NCBI RefSeq assembly: GCF_051912485.1
Contig: NZ_CP196822.1
Span: 434,001-498,000 of the forward strand
Direction: 5' to 3'
DNA from: Nitrobacter sp051912485
Lineage (GTDB): Bacteria > Pseudomonadota > Alphaproteobacteria > Rhizobiales > Xanthobacteraceae
Length of the DNA: 64,000 bases
Of the stretch, positions 9,308-17,708 are shown in pieces; position 1 is the stretch's first letter, and every line of letters begins with the position of its first letter. The notes beneath the pieces were generated by a model. It saw only the letters and a program-made list of their open reading frames with translations. It had not been told where the DNA came from and did no database searches. Made by a program: the position numbers and the translations under genes.

Positions 9308-9378
9308 CAGGGCGTATTCTTCGCCTTCCAATCCTGGGCGGGCTGCATCACCAATATATTCGGATTTGATTTGCGACA
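9303..9378 (+). repeat. Right-end remnant of an integrase-core IS
   Basis: It encodes the last residues of the transposase (LGGLHHQYIRI) and then the terminus GGATTTGATTTGCGACAGG. The same tail occurs intact at 32461-32514 and 55921-55983 and as solo remnants at 39648, 39735, 41936, 55998 and 63580. It abuts the truncated res gene. Confidence 0.7.
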
Positions 9379-9816
9379 GGTAGGACACGGTGCTGGTGCG
9401 CTTGTCCTTCATTTCGGCGATGGTGAGGGTCACACCTTCGCCGACGATGCCTTCAAGCAAGGTCTGTCCCGGCCCGACCATATCGGGGGTAAGAACCAGC
9501 TTTGAGTTTGCGTTGAAATTGGCTTGCAGCTTTTCTTCGGGCAGGTCGATCCGATAGCCAACCACGCGCGGGAAGATCATCTCCAGCGCCGCGCGGTCGC
9601 GTACTGCCGCCACGCGCGTCATCTTCTTGGGCGGCTTGACCGGCGCGACCTGGGGCTTCGCCGTGAAGTCGAACGGGATACCCATGATGTCGGCATATTC
9701 GACGTTGAATAGCTCTTCGGCGTTCAGATCGTAGGAATAGCGGCGCAGGCCGCGCCCGACGACTTGCTCGCACAAAAGCTGCGTACCGAAGGCGCGAACG
9801 CCGAGGATATCGCCCA
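9363..9816 (-). pseudogene. Fragment of a type III restriction enzyme Res subunit
   Basis: The reading frame contains LGVRAFGTQLLCEQVVGRG with helicase motif VI (QVVGRGLRR), then NVEYADIMGIPFDFTAKPQVAP and IFPRVVGYRIDLPEEKL. This is the region after the helicase core in type III Res proteins. About 150 codons survive; the N-terminal helicase motifs, the C-terminal nuclease domain and the Mod partner are all missing. The 3' end is cut at the IS right end at about 9362. It cannot restrict DNA. Confidence 0.75.
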
Positions 9817-10202
9817 AAAAAGTCCCTTTCCGGTCAAGAGTCATTTGGCTCCCACATTTTCCATAAGGCATTGATTTCGCTGGATTGTTACGCGTCATCC
9901 GAGCGCACCAGCAGCGCAGGCAGCGGCCCTTCGATCCCGGCATCCACAAAACGACTGCAGCGCAATGCGACCGCGGGCATAGACCTTTGTTGTTTCGAAA
10001 ATCTGCAACGGGTCGGACGAAGCAGTCCTTGTGGGCGCTTCTTGTTTAATGAATGCCGACGAACCGACCCAGGTTTTCGCGAAAACTTGCACTCGCATCC
10101 GAACGAATTGCCAAGGCGGGCGGCTTATTTTTCGCAATCCGAGGGAGTTCTCGGTCGGTCCTCGTCATGGGCGCGAGCCCGACAACGGTTGTTGGCATTG
10201 GC

Positions 10203-11393
10203 ATGTCACTCGACATCCTGACTCTTTATCTGGTCGCGGCACTTGTCGGCGTGATGCTTGGGTGCATGCTGTTATTTTTCGGACGGCAGCAGAAAATTCC
10301 CACGCTTAACTGGTGGGGCGCGGCCTATATCCTCGGCGCCATGTCGATCGGAGTCTGGACGGTCGCGGGCCCGCTGCTGGGCGAAACCGTGGCGCTGGCG
10401 CTCAATGCGGTCGGCTTCGTGGCCTGCGGCATGGTGTGGAGCGCAGCGCGCGTGTTCCACGGCCGCAAGCCGAATTGGCTGGTGTTGCCGCTCGGCGCGG
10501 CAGTCTGGCTGATCGTCATCATGTGTCCGCCTGACGAGTCGTCCACCATGCGACTGACAATCGGCGCGGGCATCGTCGCGGCCTACGCGGTTCTGACCGC
10601 CAACGAACTGTGGTCCGAGCAACGCAAGGCCATGCAGAAGCGCTGGCCGGCGCTGCTGGTGCCCATCCTGCACGGTTTTGTGCTGATACTGCCGATACTG
10701 CTGGGCCACATGCTGCGCGCCGACGGCAACAGCTTCCGCGGCGCAAACTGGGTTTCGATATTCGCTTTCGAACTAGTGCTCTATGCGGTCGGAACTGTTT
10801 TCGTCGTCTTCATGCTGGTGTCGGATCGCACTGTGAAGGCCCACAAGGCCGCAGCTTCAATCGATCCGCTGACTGGCATGTTAAATCGCCGGGGCTTCGC
10901 CGAGGCGACCGCACGCGTCATCGAACGTGAGGCCAATGCCGGGCGCCTGGTGACGGCGCTCATTTTCGACATCGATCACTTCAAGTCGATCAACGACCGC
11001 TTCGGTCACGCGGCGGGCGACGAAATTCTCAAGCTGTTCGCGATCGTCGTCACCGATACGCTGCGGACCACCGATCTGTCCGGGCGGATCGGCGGCGAGG
11101 AATTTGCTGCCTTGCTGCCTTGCTCGATTGAAGAGGCGGCTTGTGCGGCGGAGCGCGTGCGGGAGGCATTTGCCGCGAGCGGCATTACGCTCAAGGACGC
11201 ACCGGTCGAGACGACCGTGAGTGTCGGTGTGGCAAGCGGCCCGCCGGGCACTGAGCTTGAGGTGCTGCTCGCTGCCGCCGATACGGCGCTTTATCAGGCC
11301 AAACGCAGCGGGCGCAACCGCGTTGAGGTCGCGGAGGAGAAGCCGCTGTCGCTCGAACGAGGGTGGCGAAGGCCCGCCCTATCTGCGCAATGA
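10203..11393 (+). CDS. Membrane diguanylate cyclase (GGDEF)
   Basis: From the ATG at 10203 the protein has 396 residues; an ATG-type start at 10053 would add 50. Six or so membrane helices (LTLYLVAALVGVMLGCMLLFF onward, to FELVLYAVGTVFVVFMLV) are followed by a GGDEF domain: DPLTGMLNRRGF, FDIDHFKSINDRFGHAAGDEIL and the active-site loop GRIGGEEFAALLP (GGEEF), ending in LYQAKRSGRNRVEV. It should make cyclic di-GMP from two GTP in response to an unknown membrane signal. No RxxD inhibitory site is seen five residues before GGEEF (sequence DLSGRI). Its end overlaps the convergent epoxide hydrolase by 15 bases. Confidence 0.88.
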   Translation: MSLDILTLYLVAALVGVMLGCMLLFFGRQQKIPTLNWWGAAYILGAMSIGVWTVAGPLLGETVALALNAVGFVACGMVWSAARVFHGRKPNWLVLPLGAAVWLIVIMCPPDESSTMRLTIGAGIVAAYAVLTANELWSEQRKAMQKRWPALLVPILHGFVLILPILLGHMLRADGNSFRGANWVSIFAFELVLYAVGTVFVVFMLVSDRTVKAHKAAASIDPLTGMLNRRGFAEATARVIEREANAGRLVTALIFDIDHFKSINDRFGHAAGDEILKLFAIVVTDTLRTTDLSGRIGGEEFAALLPCSIEEAACAAERVREAFAASGITLKDAPVETTVSVGVASGPPGTELEVLLAAADTALYQAKRSGRNRVEVAEEKPLSLERGWRRPALSAQ

Positions 11394-12701
11394 TCTGAAG
11401 GCTGCGCGTACCTCATCTGAAAACAGCTTCGGCTCCTCCCAGGCGGCGAAATGTCCGCCACGTTCGACCTCGCTGAAGTAGGCGAGGCCGGGGTACATAA
11501 TCTCGACCCAACTTCGGGGCGCAGCAAAGATTTCGCCGGGGAACGTCGTAAATCCCACGGGAACCGCGACCGCAGGAGGAGACTTGCCGGCCGCGTGGGC
11601 TGCGGCCTGTCCGGCCTCCCAGTACCACCGTGCGGCCGAGGCCCCAGTGCCCGTCAGCCAGTACAGCGTGATGTTGTCGAGGATGCTGTCCCGGGTGAGA
11701 TTGCCCGCGGGCTTACCCTCCACGAACGCTCGGGAAATCTTGTAGTAGCTGTCCGTGTCATGGTCGAGCATCCAGCTCGCGAGCCCGAGGGGTGAATCCA
11801 GCAGGGAGTAGCCGATCGTCTGTGGCCGCGTCGACTGCTCCAGGAAGTAGCCAAAGCCACTCGCCCTAAACGTCGCGGCCGCCTTCTGCGCCGCGCGTTC
11901 CTTCTCGGATTCTGCGGGCAGCTTATCGGACATTGCCGCCACTCCCGCGAGCAAGTTGACGTGGATGCCGAGAAGTCCCTTGAGTGCCTGGCGCCCCATC
12001 GCATCCGTTACCGCCGCCCCTACGTCGCCACCCTGGGCGACGTAGCGCGTGTAGCCGAGGCGATCCATCAGCACCGCCCACGCACGCGCGATGCGCGCGG
12101 TGTCCCAGCCGAGTTCGCTCGGCTCACCCGAGAAGCCGTAGCCAGGCAAGGACGGCAGCACCAGGTGGAATGCATCGTCGGGAGTGCCACCATACTTGGT
12201 CGGGTCAGTCAGGGGACCGACGGTATCGAGGAGCTCGATGACCGAGCCAGGCCAGCCGTGCGTCATGATCAGCGGCAGCGCGTTCTCATGCCGGGACTTG
12301 ACGTGGATGAAATGGATCTTCACCCCGTCGATCACGGTCGTGAACTGTGGCAGCGCGTTCAGCCGTGCCTCGCACGTGCGCCAGTCGTACTCAGTCGACC
12401 AGTAGCGGGCGAGCGCCCGCAGCGTCGCCAGCTGCACACCCTGCGACCGATCCTCAACGAGCTCTTTGGTGGGCCAGCGCGTGGCCGCGAGGCGCCGGCG
12501 GAGATTAGCGAGGTCTTCACCCCGGACATTGACGCGGAACGGAAGAATTGCGTCGGCTTTGATCGTACCAAGCGGGGACCCTCCTTGCTTCGATTGCGCG
12601 CGTGCGGCGACGAAATGTATTGGAAGCAAGCTGACGGCACCAGCTGCGGCTGACCCTGCGAGAAGGCTGCGCCGGGTGGGTGAAGAGGAGATTGCGGTCA
12701 T
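11379..12701 (-). CDS. Tat-exported epoxide hydrolase (alpha/beta hydrolase)
   Basis: 440 residues. A twin-arginine signal (SPTRRSLLAGSAAAGAVSLL, cleavage near ARAQ) is followed by an N-terminal EHN segment (PFRVNVRGEDLANLRRRLAATRWP) and an alpha/beta hydrolase fold: HGWPGS (oxyanion hole), QGGDVGAAV (nucleophile Asp in GGDVG) and GGHFAAWEEP (catalytic His). This is the microsomal-type epoxide hydrolase family, which opens epoxides to diols. Export to the periplasm is predicted from the Tat signal. The natural substrate cannot be told. The start is an ATG at 12701. Confidence 0.9.
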   Translation of the reverse strand: MTAISSSPTRRSLLAGSAAAGAVSLLPIHFVAARAQSKQGGSPLGTIKADAILPFRVNVRGEDLANLRRRLAATRWPTKELVEDRSQGVQLATLRALARYWSTEYDWRTCEARLNALPQFTTVIDGVKIHFIHVKSRHENALPLIMTHGWPGSVIELLDTVGPLTDPTKYGGTPDDAFHLVLPSLPGYGFSGEPSELGWDTARIARAWAVLMDRLGYTRYVAQGGDVGAAVTDAMGRQALKGLLGIHVNLLAGVAAMSDKLPAESEKERAAQKAAATFRASGFGYFLEQSTRPQTIGYSLLDSPLGLASWMLDHDTDSYYKISRAFVEGKPAGNLTRDSILDNITLYWLTGTGASAARWYWEAGQAAAHAAGKSPPAVAVPVGFTTFPGEIFAAPRSWVEIMYPGLAYFSEVERGGHFAAWEEPKLFSDEVRAAFRSLRR

Positions 12702-12987
12702 GGTCGGCCTCCTTGTTTACAAGCCCGCTCCTAGACTAGTGAACTGCGACGCGTCGACCAGCTTCGAACTGTAAAAATGACTGCAGCTGTGCCTGGGCCA
12801 AGCGTACGAGCAATTATTCGGATGATACCTTTGGTATGAACTGCCCAGGGACCGTGCTACAAACAGTATATAATAGAATCCACCCACCGTCTGATGACAA
12901 GATGTTGGGGGCAATATCTTTCGAAGAGATTGCCGCCTTGGGCTTCGCTGGGCCACCCGTGAGCTTCCCTCGCAAGACGCGCAGCGA
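12702..12987. other. Intergenic region upstream of the epoxide hydrolase gene
   Basis: There is no convincing gene. It should hold the epoxide hydrolase promoter. A short AT-rich run lies at 12865-12885 but I cannot define a -10/-35 pair. Confidence 0.25.
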
Positions 12988-13194
12988 CTACTTCTCGTCA
13001 GGCCGGCTCGAGCTCTCGATCTGAGCACGCTGATGTCTCCACATGCCAAACGGCGCAACGACATAGCTGAGCAGCGCACAGCCGACCATCCAGGCGATCG
13101 CGATCCAAGTCGGCAACTCCACGATCGCCCTTAATCCGAGCGGAGCAAACATCGCCGCAAGCACAGAAATGCAGCCATCACCGCTCTGCCCCAC
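12988..13194 (-). CDS. Possible small membrane protein
   Basis: Up to 68 residues with one strong hydrophobic helix (LPTWIAIAWMVGCALLSYVVAPFGMW) followed by a basic and polar tail. The helix plus basic end looks like a real small inner-membrane protein, but the true start is unclear and I recognise no family. A remnant or spurious frame is possible. Confidence 0.35.
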   Translation of the reverse strand: MGQSGDGCISVLAAMFAPLGLRAIVELPTWIAIAWMVGCALLSYVVAPFGMWRHQRAQIESSSRPDEK

Positions 13195-13603
13195 CCAAGG
13201 TTAGCCGAGACCTAGGCCCGGTAGGCTCGCAAATACTCGCGGAACTCTCGAACCGACTCACGCACTGGGCTCTAGCCCCTGATGTTTGCCGCTCGCCTTG
13301 ACGATTTTACTCTACTTGGCGGTGAAGCTGCGAATCGCGAAACTCTCCTGGCGGCAACGCGAACGCACGCCGCCGAACTCTGCGATCCTTGCTCGGCGCA
13401 GCTTGTCGAACCAGGGTCCCAGCGCTCGGCCATCGAAGTGATCCGCGAATAGGGCGCGTCCTCCCTGTGATGCCCCAGGTTCGTCGGGATGGTAGTCGGC
13501 ATCGGGAGGGTAGTCGGCAAAAGTGAACTCACGGTCGGTATTGGCCCATCTGCAACTCCGGAGAATGTCCGCAATTGGGCCGATGTTGGGGGTTGACCGG
13601 ACA
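13195..13603. other. Region without a supported gene
   Basis: Open frames on the minus strand (to 13272 and 13312) have no recognisable domain or ribosome-binding site. The sequence looks like intergenic filler between the hydrolase block and the integrase remnant. Confidence 0.25.
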
Positions 13604-14665
13604 TCAAGCGGCCGGCCGCTTAATGAGTACATGCCCTAAATAACGATTTTTGTTTTTCTTGCCAGAATAGGGATAGTCGATGAATTTAATCCCGTGCTTC
13701 TTGGTTCGTTCAAGTCGTTTATGATATGCATCATCGCCATAGCGGGCGCGGAAAATTTCTATTCCAATAGCATCGGCATCAAGCAACATATCGTCTTCCT
13801 CGATCGCTTGCTGCATCTGTTCGTTGAGCCAAGCGATCCATTTTACCATGATCTCGCGTTTTTCGTTGATCCTCGGATCAAGCGCATAACTGTTGGCTGT
13901 AACATCGTGCGGAGGAGCGCCTTCGGAATGGTCAAGTATCAGCTTAATTTCAGATAGAGATAAACGAAGATCGCGTTACCCATAGCTTGCGAAGCCACGC
14001 CGCCATGCGTGACAGCTCATCTTCACGCCGGGCATATATTGGAGAGCGTGATTGATGAAGCTGGGATCGGCGTAGGGGTTCTTGGTCTCCTTTCCAGGCT
14101 TGGCTCGAACCGGGAAGAAATAGCCGGGATACTTTATCAGATGATCTATGTTGCGGGCTTCCTGTTCCTCCATTCGGCGCAGCGTCAACGTTTCCAACTG
14201 GCGCGCTGCATCGGCTCCAAAGCCGATCATAACGACATTGTGCGGCATGTCAGCGCGTCGGTGGTCGACTCGCTTGCGCATGTACGCAGGGATACCCCAG
14301 ACAAGTCCCGCGTCCTCGTTTGATGGACCTCCAATTTCATAAAAATCAGATATGTGGCTGCCAATGATTGCGCGGCGACGCTGGACTGATCCGGCCAATA
14401 ACATAACAGCCAGGGATGCTGGCTCATTCATCCCTCCTGACTGAGCGATTGCGATGGCGCGCCCCATCTCCAACGCGGATGGTACATCGCGCTGTTTGTC
14501 TTCATCGTCACTGGCAAATAACTGACTAACGTCGATGATGGCAGGTTCTCTTCTGTGCTTCCTTGGCTTGTCAGGTTTTTTCAGCCTAGCCAACAAACCC
14601 GCTGGCACAGATGTGTATTGCCGCCTTTCGTCGTGACCGAGAAAGGTCCAGAAGGTGCTGATCAC
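13604..14665 (-). pseudogene. Tyrosine recombinase interrupted by one in-frame TAA
   Basis: The first part (229 codons to the TAA at 13978-13976) ends in KMSCHAWRRGFASYG, which has the HxxR box of tyrosine recombinases. Directly after the TAA, in the same frame, comes RDLRLSLSEIKLILDHSEG and then TANSYALDPRINEKREIM with a plausible catalytic Tyr, and the protein continues to 13604. A single base change (for example CAA to TAA) would explain it. The N-terminus overlaps the end of the serine recombinase by four bases and may itself be truncated, because the first catalytic Arg box is not seen. It is probably inactive unless the stop is read through. Confidence 0.7.
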
Positions 14666-15375
14666 GGCGGGCCTTGGGTGAACGGCACGCCGCCCCGGAT
14701 GGCGCCGCTCGAGAGCTTGCGCACTTTGGACGTCAGTCCTTTGGCTCTGAGATCAGCGACCAGGCGATTGACGCTCCCCAATTCAAGGTAGCGCTCGAAA
14801 ATGAGCCGAACGGTTTTTGCTTCGTCCTGGTGGATGAAGAGCTTGCCATCGTTGAGCGAGTAACCGAGTGGAATCATGCCTCCGACCCACAAGCCCTTGC
14901 GCTTGGAGGCGGCGATCTTGTCGCGGATGCGCTCGGCTGTGACCTCGCGTTCGAACTGGGCGAAGGATAGCAGGACATTCAGGGTCAAACGGCCCATGGA
15001 TGTCGTCGTATTGAACTGCTGGGTCACCGACACGAAGGACACGCCATGAGCATCGAACAGTTCAACCAGCTGGGCAAAGTCGGCCAGAGACCGTGTCAGG
15101 CGGTCGACCTTATAGACGACAATGACATTGATCTTGCGGGCCCTGATATCATCGAGCAACTTTTGAAGGGCAGGGCGGTCGGTTGATCCGCCCGAGAACC
15201 CGCCATCGTCATAGCGCGTCTTGATCAGCGTCCAGCCCGCATGCGCCTGGCTGCGGATATAGGCCTCAGAAGCATCATACTGGGCGTTGAGCGAGTTGAA
15301 TTCCTGATCGAGCCCGGCATCGGTCGAGACGCGGGTATAGATCGCACAGCGGACGGATTTGCCAACCGACGTCAT
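14662..15375 (-). CDS. Serine recombinase (resolvase/invertase), C-terminus altered
   Basis: 237 residues from the ATG at 15375, which overlaps the stop of the DUF2924 gene by one base (TAATG). The N-terminal resolvase domain shows CAIYTRVSTDAGLDQEFNSL with the catalytic Ser in TRVST, YDDGGFSGGSTDRPALQ, VVYKVDRLTRSLADFAQL and FERE..AERIRDK. The recombinase domain begins (IPLGYSLNDGKLFIHQDEA) but ends at GGVPFTQGPP, where related large serine recombinases continue with a zinc-ribbon and coiled coil. It is therefore likely truncated at the junction with the tyrosine recombinase remnant. A nearly identical copy is at 44181-44717. Confidence 0.8.
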   Translation of the reverse strand: MTSVGKSVRCAIYTRVSTDAGLDQEFNSLNAQYDASEAYIRSQAHAGWTLIKTRYDDGGFSGGSTDRPALQKLLDDIRARKINVIVVYKVDRLTRSLADFAQLVELFDAHGVSFVSVTQQFNTTTSMGRLTLNVLLSFAQFEREVTAERIRDKIAASKRKGLWVGGMIPLGYSLNDGKLFIHQDEAKTVRLIFERYLELGSVNRLVADLRAKGLTSKVRKLSSGAIRGGVPFTQGPP

Positions 15376-15875
15376 TATTGTGGCCCCGTAGACCCCGTTG
15401 CTGTCCGCAGGCCAAAGAACCGCGGCCCATTCCATTTGGTCCCGGTGATGGCAAAGGCGACCTTGGACAGGCTGTCATAGGTTTTACCCTCAAAGGCAAA
15501 GCCATCGGCCAGCACCATCACCCGATGATCCCGTCCATCCCATTCGCGGGTCAGGATGGCGCCCGGCGCGAACTCCTGGTTGCGTTGATCAAGCTTGTCG
15601 GTCAGTTTGGTAATCGTAGCCGATCCACCTGATACAACGGCAGCTTTCAATATCTGCACCATTCCGACGTCGAGATCGCCGAAGGCATCGGCCTGGATGC
15701 GATAAGCGAGCATTGCGAACAGCAGGTGCTTCGGCAGGTGAACGGGCGCCGAGCGCCCCGTCACAGCCTGCCATCGGAGGCGAAGGGCTTTGAGATCAAG
15801 ATCAGCCAGACGCGCAATCTCGATCTCAAGAGGGGCCGCATCCATTATGCGACGTGATTGTCTTCGAGGAGCCAT
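15375..15875 (-). CDS. DUF2924 protein in recombinase operon
   Basis: 166 residues matching DUF2924: EIARLADLDLKALRLRWQ, then PKHLLFAMLAYRIQADAFG and a C-terminal GAILTREWDGRDHRVMVL, followed by YDSLSKVAFAITGTKWNGPRFFG. The last segment (a strand pair then SLSKVA..ITG..WNG) is a RAMA-like/SPOR-like DNA-associated motif found in several mobile-element proteins. The gene lies three bases after the DUF3489 gene and is translationally coupled to the recombinase. It is probably an accessory factor of the recombinase; the mechanism is unknown. Its copy at 44717-45217 gives the same protein. Confidence 0.85.
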   Translation of the reverse strand: MAPRRQSRRIMDAAPLEIEIARLADLDLKALRLRWQAVTGRSAPVHLPKHLLFAMLAYRIQADAFGDLDVGMVQILKAAVVSGGSATITKLTDKLDQRNQEFAPGAILTREWDGRDHRVMVLADGFAFEGKTYDSLSKVAFAITGTKWNGPRFFGLRTATGSTGPQ

Positions 15876-15878
15876 CGC

Positions 15879-16286
15879 TTAGGCGGCCTTGGCCGATTTG
15901 CTGATCCCCTTCGTTGAAGGCTTGATGCGGTAGCGTCGGACTTCATCGACACGCTCGGACTCAAGATCTAGCTTCAGTTTCTTGCGAACGATACCGGTAA
16001 GGAACCCACGCACCGAATGCGGCTGCCAACCCGTCGCCTTGACGATGGCTTCGATGGTGCAACCATTTGTCGATCGCAGCAAAGCGAGCACCCGAGCCTG
16101 TTTGGAATCGGCGCGAGCGCCTGATGCTTTGGTTGGCAAGGCGGATGAGTCGGCAGCCGGCAATACCTTCGATGCCGCTGGCCTTTTTGTCTTGATGCCA
16201 ACTCGGTTGGCTTTAACGGATCGGGTCGCAGCTAATTTTGAGGCAGAATGTCCGGTCGCTGGCTGCTTTGCTTTGGCTTTGGTCAT
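15879..16286 (-). CDS. DUF3489 winged-helix-like protein in recombinase operon
   Basis: 135 residues from the ATG at 16286, preceded by GGAG; an upstream start at 16328 lacks such a site. The N-terminal half is low-complexity and Lys/Ala-rich (AKAKQPATG), and the C-terminal half is the DUF3489 domain: DSKQARVLALLRSTNGCTIEAIVKATGWQ followed by PHSVRGFLTGIVRKKLKLD. The domain looks like a DNA-binding helix-turn-helix. It is the first gene of the three-gene unit and could be its regulator. The second copy at 45221-45631 differs at scattered residues. Confidence 0.85.
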   Translation of the reverse strand: MTKAKAKQPATGHSASKLAATRSVKANRVGIKTKRPAASKVLPAADSSALPTKASGARADSKQARVLALLRSTNGCTIEAIVKATGWQPHSVRGFLTGIVRKKLKLDLESERVDEVRRYRIKPSTKGISKSAKAA

Positions 16287-16550
16287 GAGGATCTCCGTCG
16301 TTGCGGGGCATCCATCGCGCCCCACCACTGCTGCCCCGCAGTGGCCAAAAGCCGGCGGGGCAAGATCCTGACGAGCCTATTCGCTCGCTATGCCAGCTAC
16401 ACTAACGCTCCGTTGCCGCCGCAAAGCCAGTCCTTTCTGAGCAATCTTGTTGCTCAACTGGCTCGTATTTGCTCTGTAAAAAAACCGGCGACGAACAAAG
16501 CCCCTTGAAGCTACAGCGGTACTCCTTCCAACAAGTAACGGAATCTACGT

Positions 16551-16592
16551 CGGAGTGGGGTCACGATCGGCGCCGATCGTGACCCCACTCCG
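16551..16592. repeat. Perfect 42-bp palindrome upstream of the recombinase operon
   Basis: The sequence reads the same on both strands across all 42 bases, centred on GGC|GCC, and is followed by CGGCTTTTTT. It could be a transcription terminator in either direction or a recombinase or replication site. A related hairpin, with one base lost from one arm, lies in the same place in the second cassette at 45885-45922. Confidence 0.75.
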
Positions 16593-16651
16593 ATCGGCTT
16601 TTTTCCGATTGTCTTTATGGCGTTACTGCCGGCACCTGCTGCACGAGGCTG

Positions 16652-16840
16652 CTACTTCACCGCCGGTTGTCTTTCCGAAGGCGGCTCGCGGAGCGGCGGC
16701 ACGCCTTTCGGATGGTCTGGATAAATGAACTCTTCGCCGCGAAGCCATCGCCCGGCGAAGCGGTCCCAAAACTGAACCGCATCTAGCTGTACCGCGAACT
16801 CATAAACGCACCACGTCCCGTCGCGTTGAATGCGTTCGCC
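16652..16840 (-). pseudogene. N-terminally truncated small protein
   Basis: Sixty-two codons read DGTWCVYEFAVQLDAVQFWDRFAG, then RWLRGEEFIYPDHP and PPLREPPSERQPAVK before TAG. The composition is clearly protein-like and resembles small Bradyrhizobium proteins I have seen. An in-frame TGA lies two codons before the first listed residue and there is no start codon, so the 5' end is lost. It abuts the 3' end of the tRNA-like sequence. Confidence 0.5.
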
Positions 16841-16861
16841 GTCCCGTCAAACGGGATGCTA

Positions 16862-16933
16862 TGGTGCGGATTCCATGAGTCGAACATGGACCTGCGTCGT
16901 GAACGCGCCGCTCTGCCGCTGAGCTAAATCCGC
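16862..16933 (-). tRNA. tRNA-like sequence, probably degenerate tRNA-Val (CAC)
   Basis: On the minus strand a 7-bp acceptor stem (GCGGATT with AATCCGC), a D arm (GCTC-AGCGGCA-GAGC), a perfect T arm (CCATG-TTCGACT-CATGG) and an encoded ACCA end are visible. The anticodon arm has the loop TTCACGA, giving anticodon CAC, but only three pairs, and the region up to the T arm is two to three bases shorter than normal. It is therefore likely a decayed or island-borne tRNA copy. Confidence 0.5.
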
Positions 16934-17178
16934 GTAAACGAAGCCGCCGAGCGGAGTATGATCGGTCGACGACTTCGCTAGAGGTGGCTCCGGACTTAGG
17001 GCAATGTCCGGTGTTGGTAAGCTAGCGCGGACTCCGACAAGCGCAACGAAACTCGCTCATTAAGCTTGATAGGCGCGTTCCAGGTTAATTCTGGAACCCT
17101 TCCTGGGCACAATCCATCAGCGGGTTTGAGGTGAACGTGGTTGCTACCCGTCCGCCCCATATTATGCGCGGTGCGGGC

Positions 17179-17532
17179 CTAATCGTGACTCGGCCACAAA
17201 GCGCTCACGGCAAACTTGGAAACGAAGATGCCAGCACCGACTCCTGCGAAAGCGCCTGCCAGTTTGATCGCGATATCATGCACAGTCCCATGTCTGTAAT
17301 TCACGAAATACTGGAGGTACTCAAAACCGCAAATAGCACCCGCTAGCAGAATTAAGACGACAAGGAGTCGATGCGGATAGGCAAGTGAGAAGGCAAACCC
17401 GAGCACCGCGAGCGCCAGTAATCGCTCAGCATTTGGATGCCCGAACGTCGGACGCAGGCCAAGCGGACCATCCGTGAGAATGAAGATGGTGAGTAAGAGA
17501 ATCCAGGCCGTTGCTTTAAGTGCTTGTGCCAC
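17179..17532 (-). CDS. VanZ-like small membrane protein
   Basis: From a GTG at 17532 the protein has 117 residues. It shows four hydrophobic helices: TAWILLLTIFILTDGPLGLRP, ERLLALAVLGFAFSLAYP, LLVVLILLAGAICGFEYLQ and IKLAGAFAGVGAGIFV. The TDGPxGLRP segment and the conserved E-Q in the third helix match the VanZ-like family, whose function is mostly unknown. The GTG start overlaps the TAG of the upstream gene by one base, which supports coupling. A much longer upstream extension reads through the other gene in the wrong frame. Confidence 0.65.
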   Translation of the reverse strand: MAQALKATAWILLLTIFILTDGPLGLRPTFGHPNAERLLALAVLGFAFSLAYPHRLLVVLILLAGAICGFEYLQYFVNYRHGTVHDIAIKLAGAFAGVGAGIFVSKFAVSALWPSHD

Positions 17533-17708
17533 TACTGCATACTGAGAGAAACACCGATGGTATGCGCCTTGGCTGCCGTTGCGCCTGGTGTTCGCTTCAA
17601 TGTCTTTGCAATCTTCGCGACGCCAGCCTTTTGCTTCGCGAGCGCCTTGAGAGTGCGAACGTCGTCCTTCGTCCACTCGCGGCGAACAGATGTTTTCTTC
17701 TTGGGCAA
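17532..17708 (-). CDS. Small Lys/Arg-rich DNA-binding-type protein
   Basis: 58 residues from a TTG start at 17708 with AAGGAG eight bases upstream: PKKKTSVRREWTKDDVRTLK, then ALAKQKAGVAKIAKTLKRTPGATAAKA and a short tail. The W-x-D-x-x-x-L-K helix, followed by AKIAKTLKRTPGAT, looks like a SANT/Myb-like or simple helix-turn-helix domain common in small rhizobial proteins. It is followed by the VanZ-like gene with a one-base overlap. A DNA-binding role is inferred. Confidence 0.6.
   Translation of the reverse strand: MPKKKTSVRREWTKDDVRTLKALAKQKAGVAKIAKTLKRTPGATAAKAHTIGVSLSMQ

Noticed and set aside
9303..9816. A complete type III restriction system
   Set aside because: Only about 150 codons of Res are left, with no Mod gene and no helicase core, so it is a remnant, not a defence system.
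12836..13024. A small open frame (62 codons) between the hydrolase and the next region
   Set aside because: There is no ribosome-binding site or family resemblance, and the strand opposite has a better candidate.
13312..13632. A 106-codon minus-strand frame
   Set aside because: Its residues look like translated intergenic repeat sequence, with no domain and no good start.
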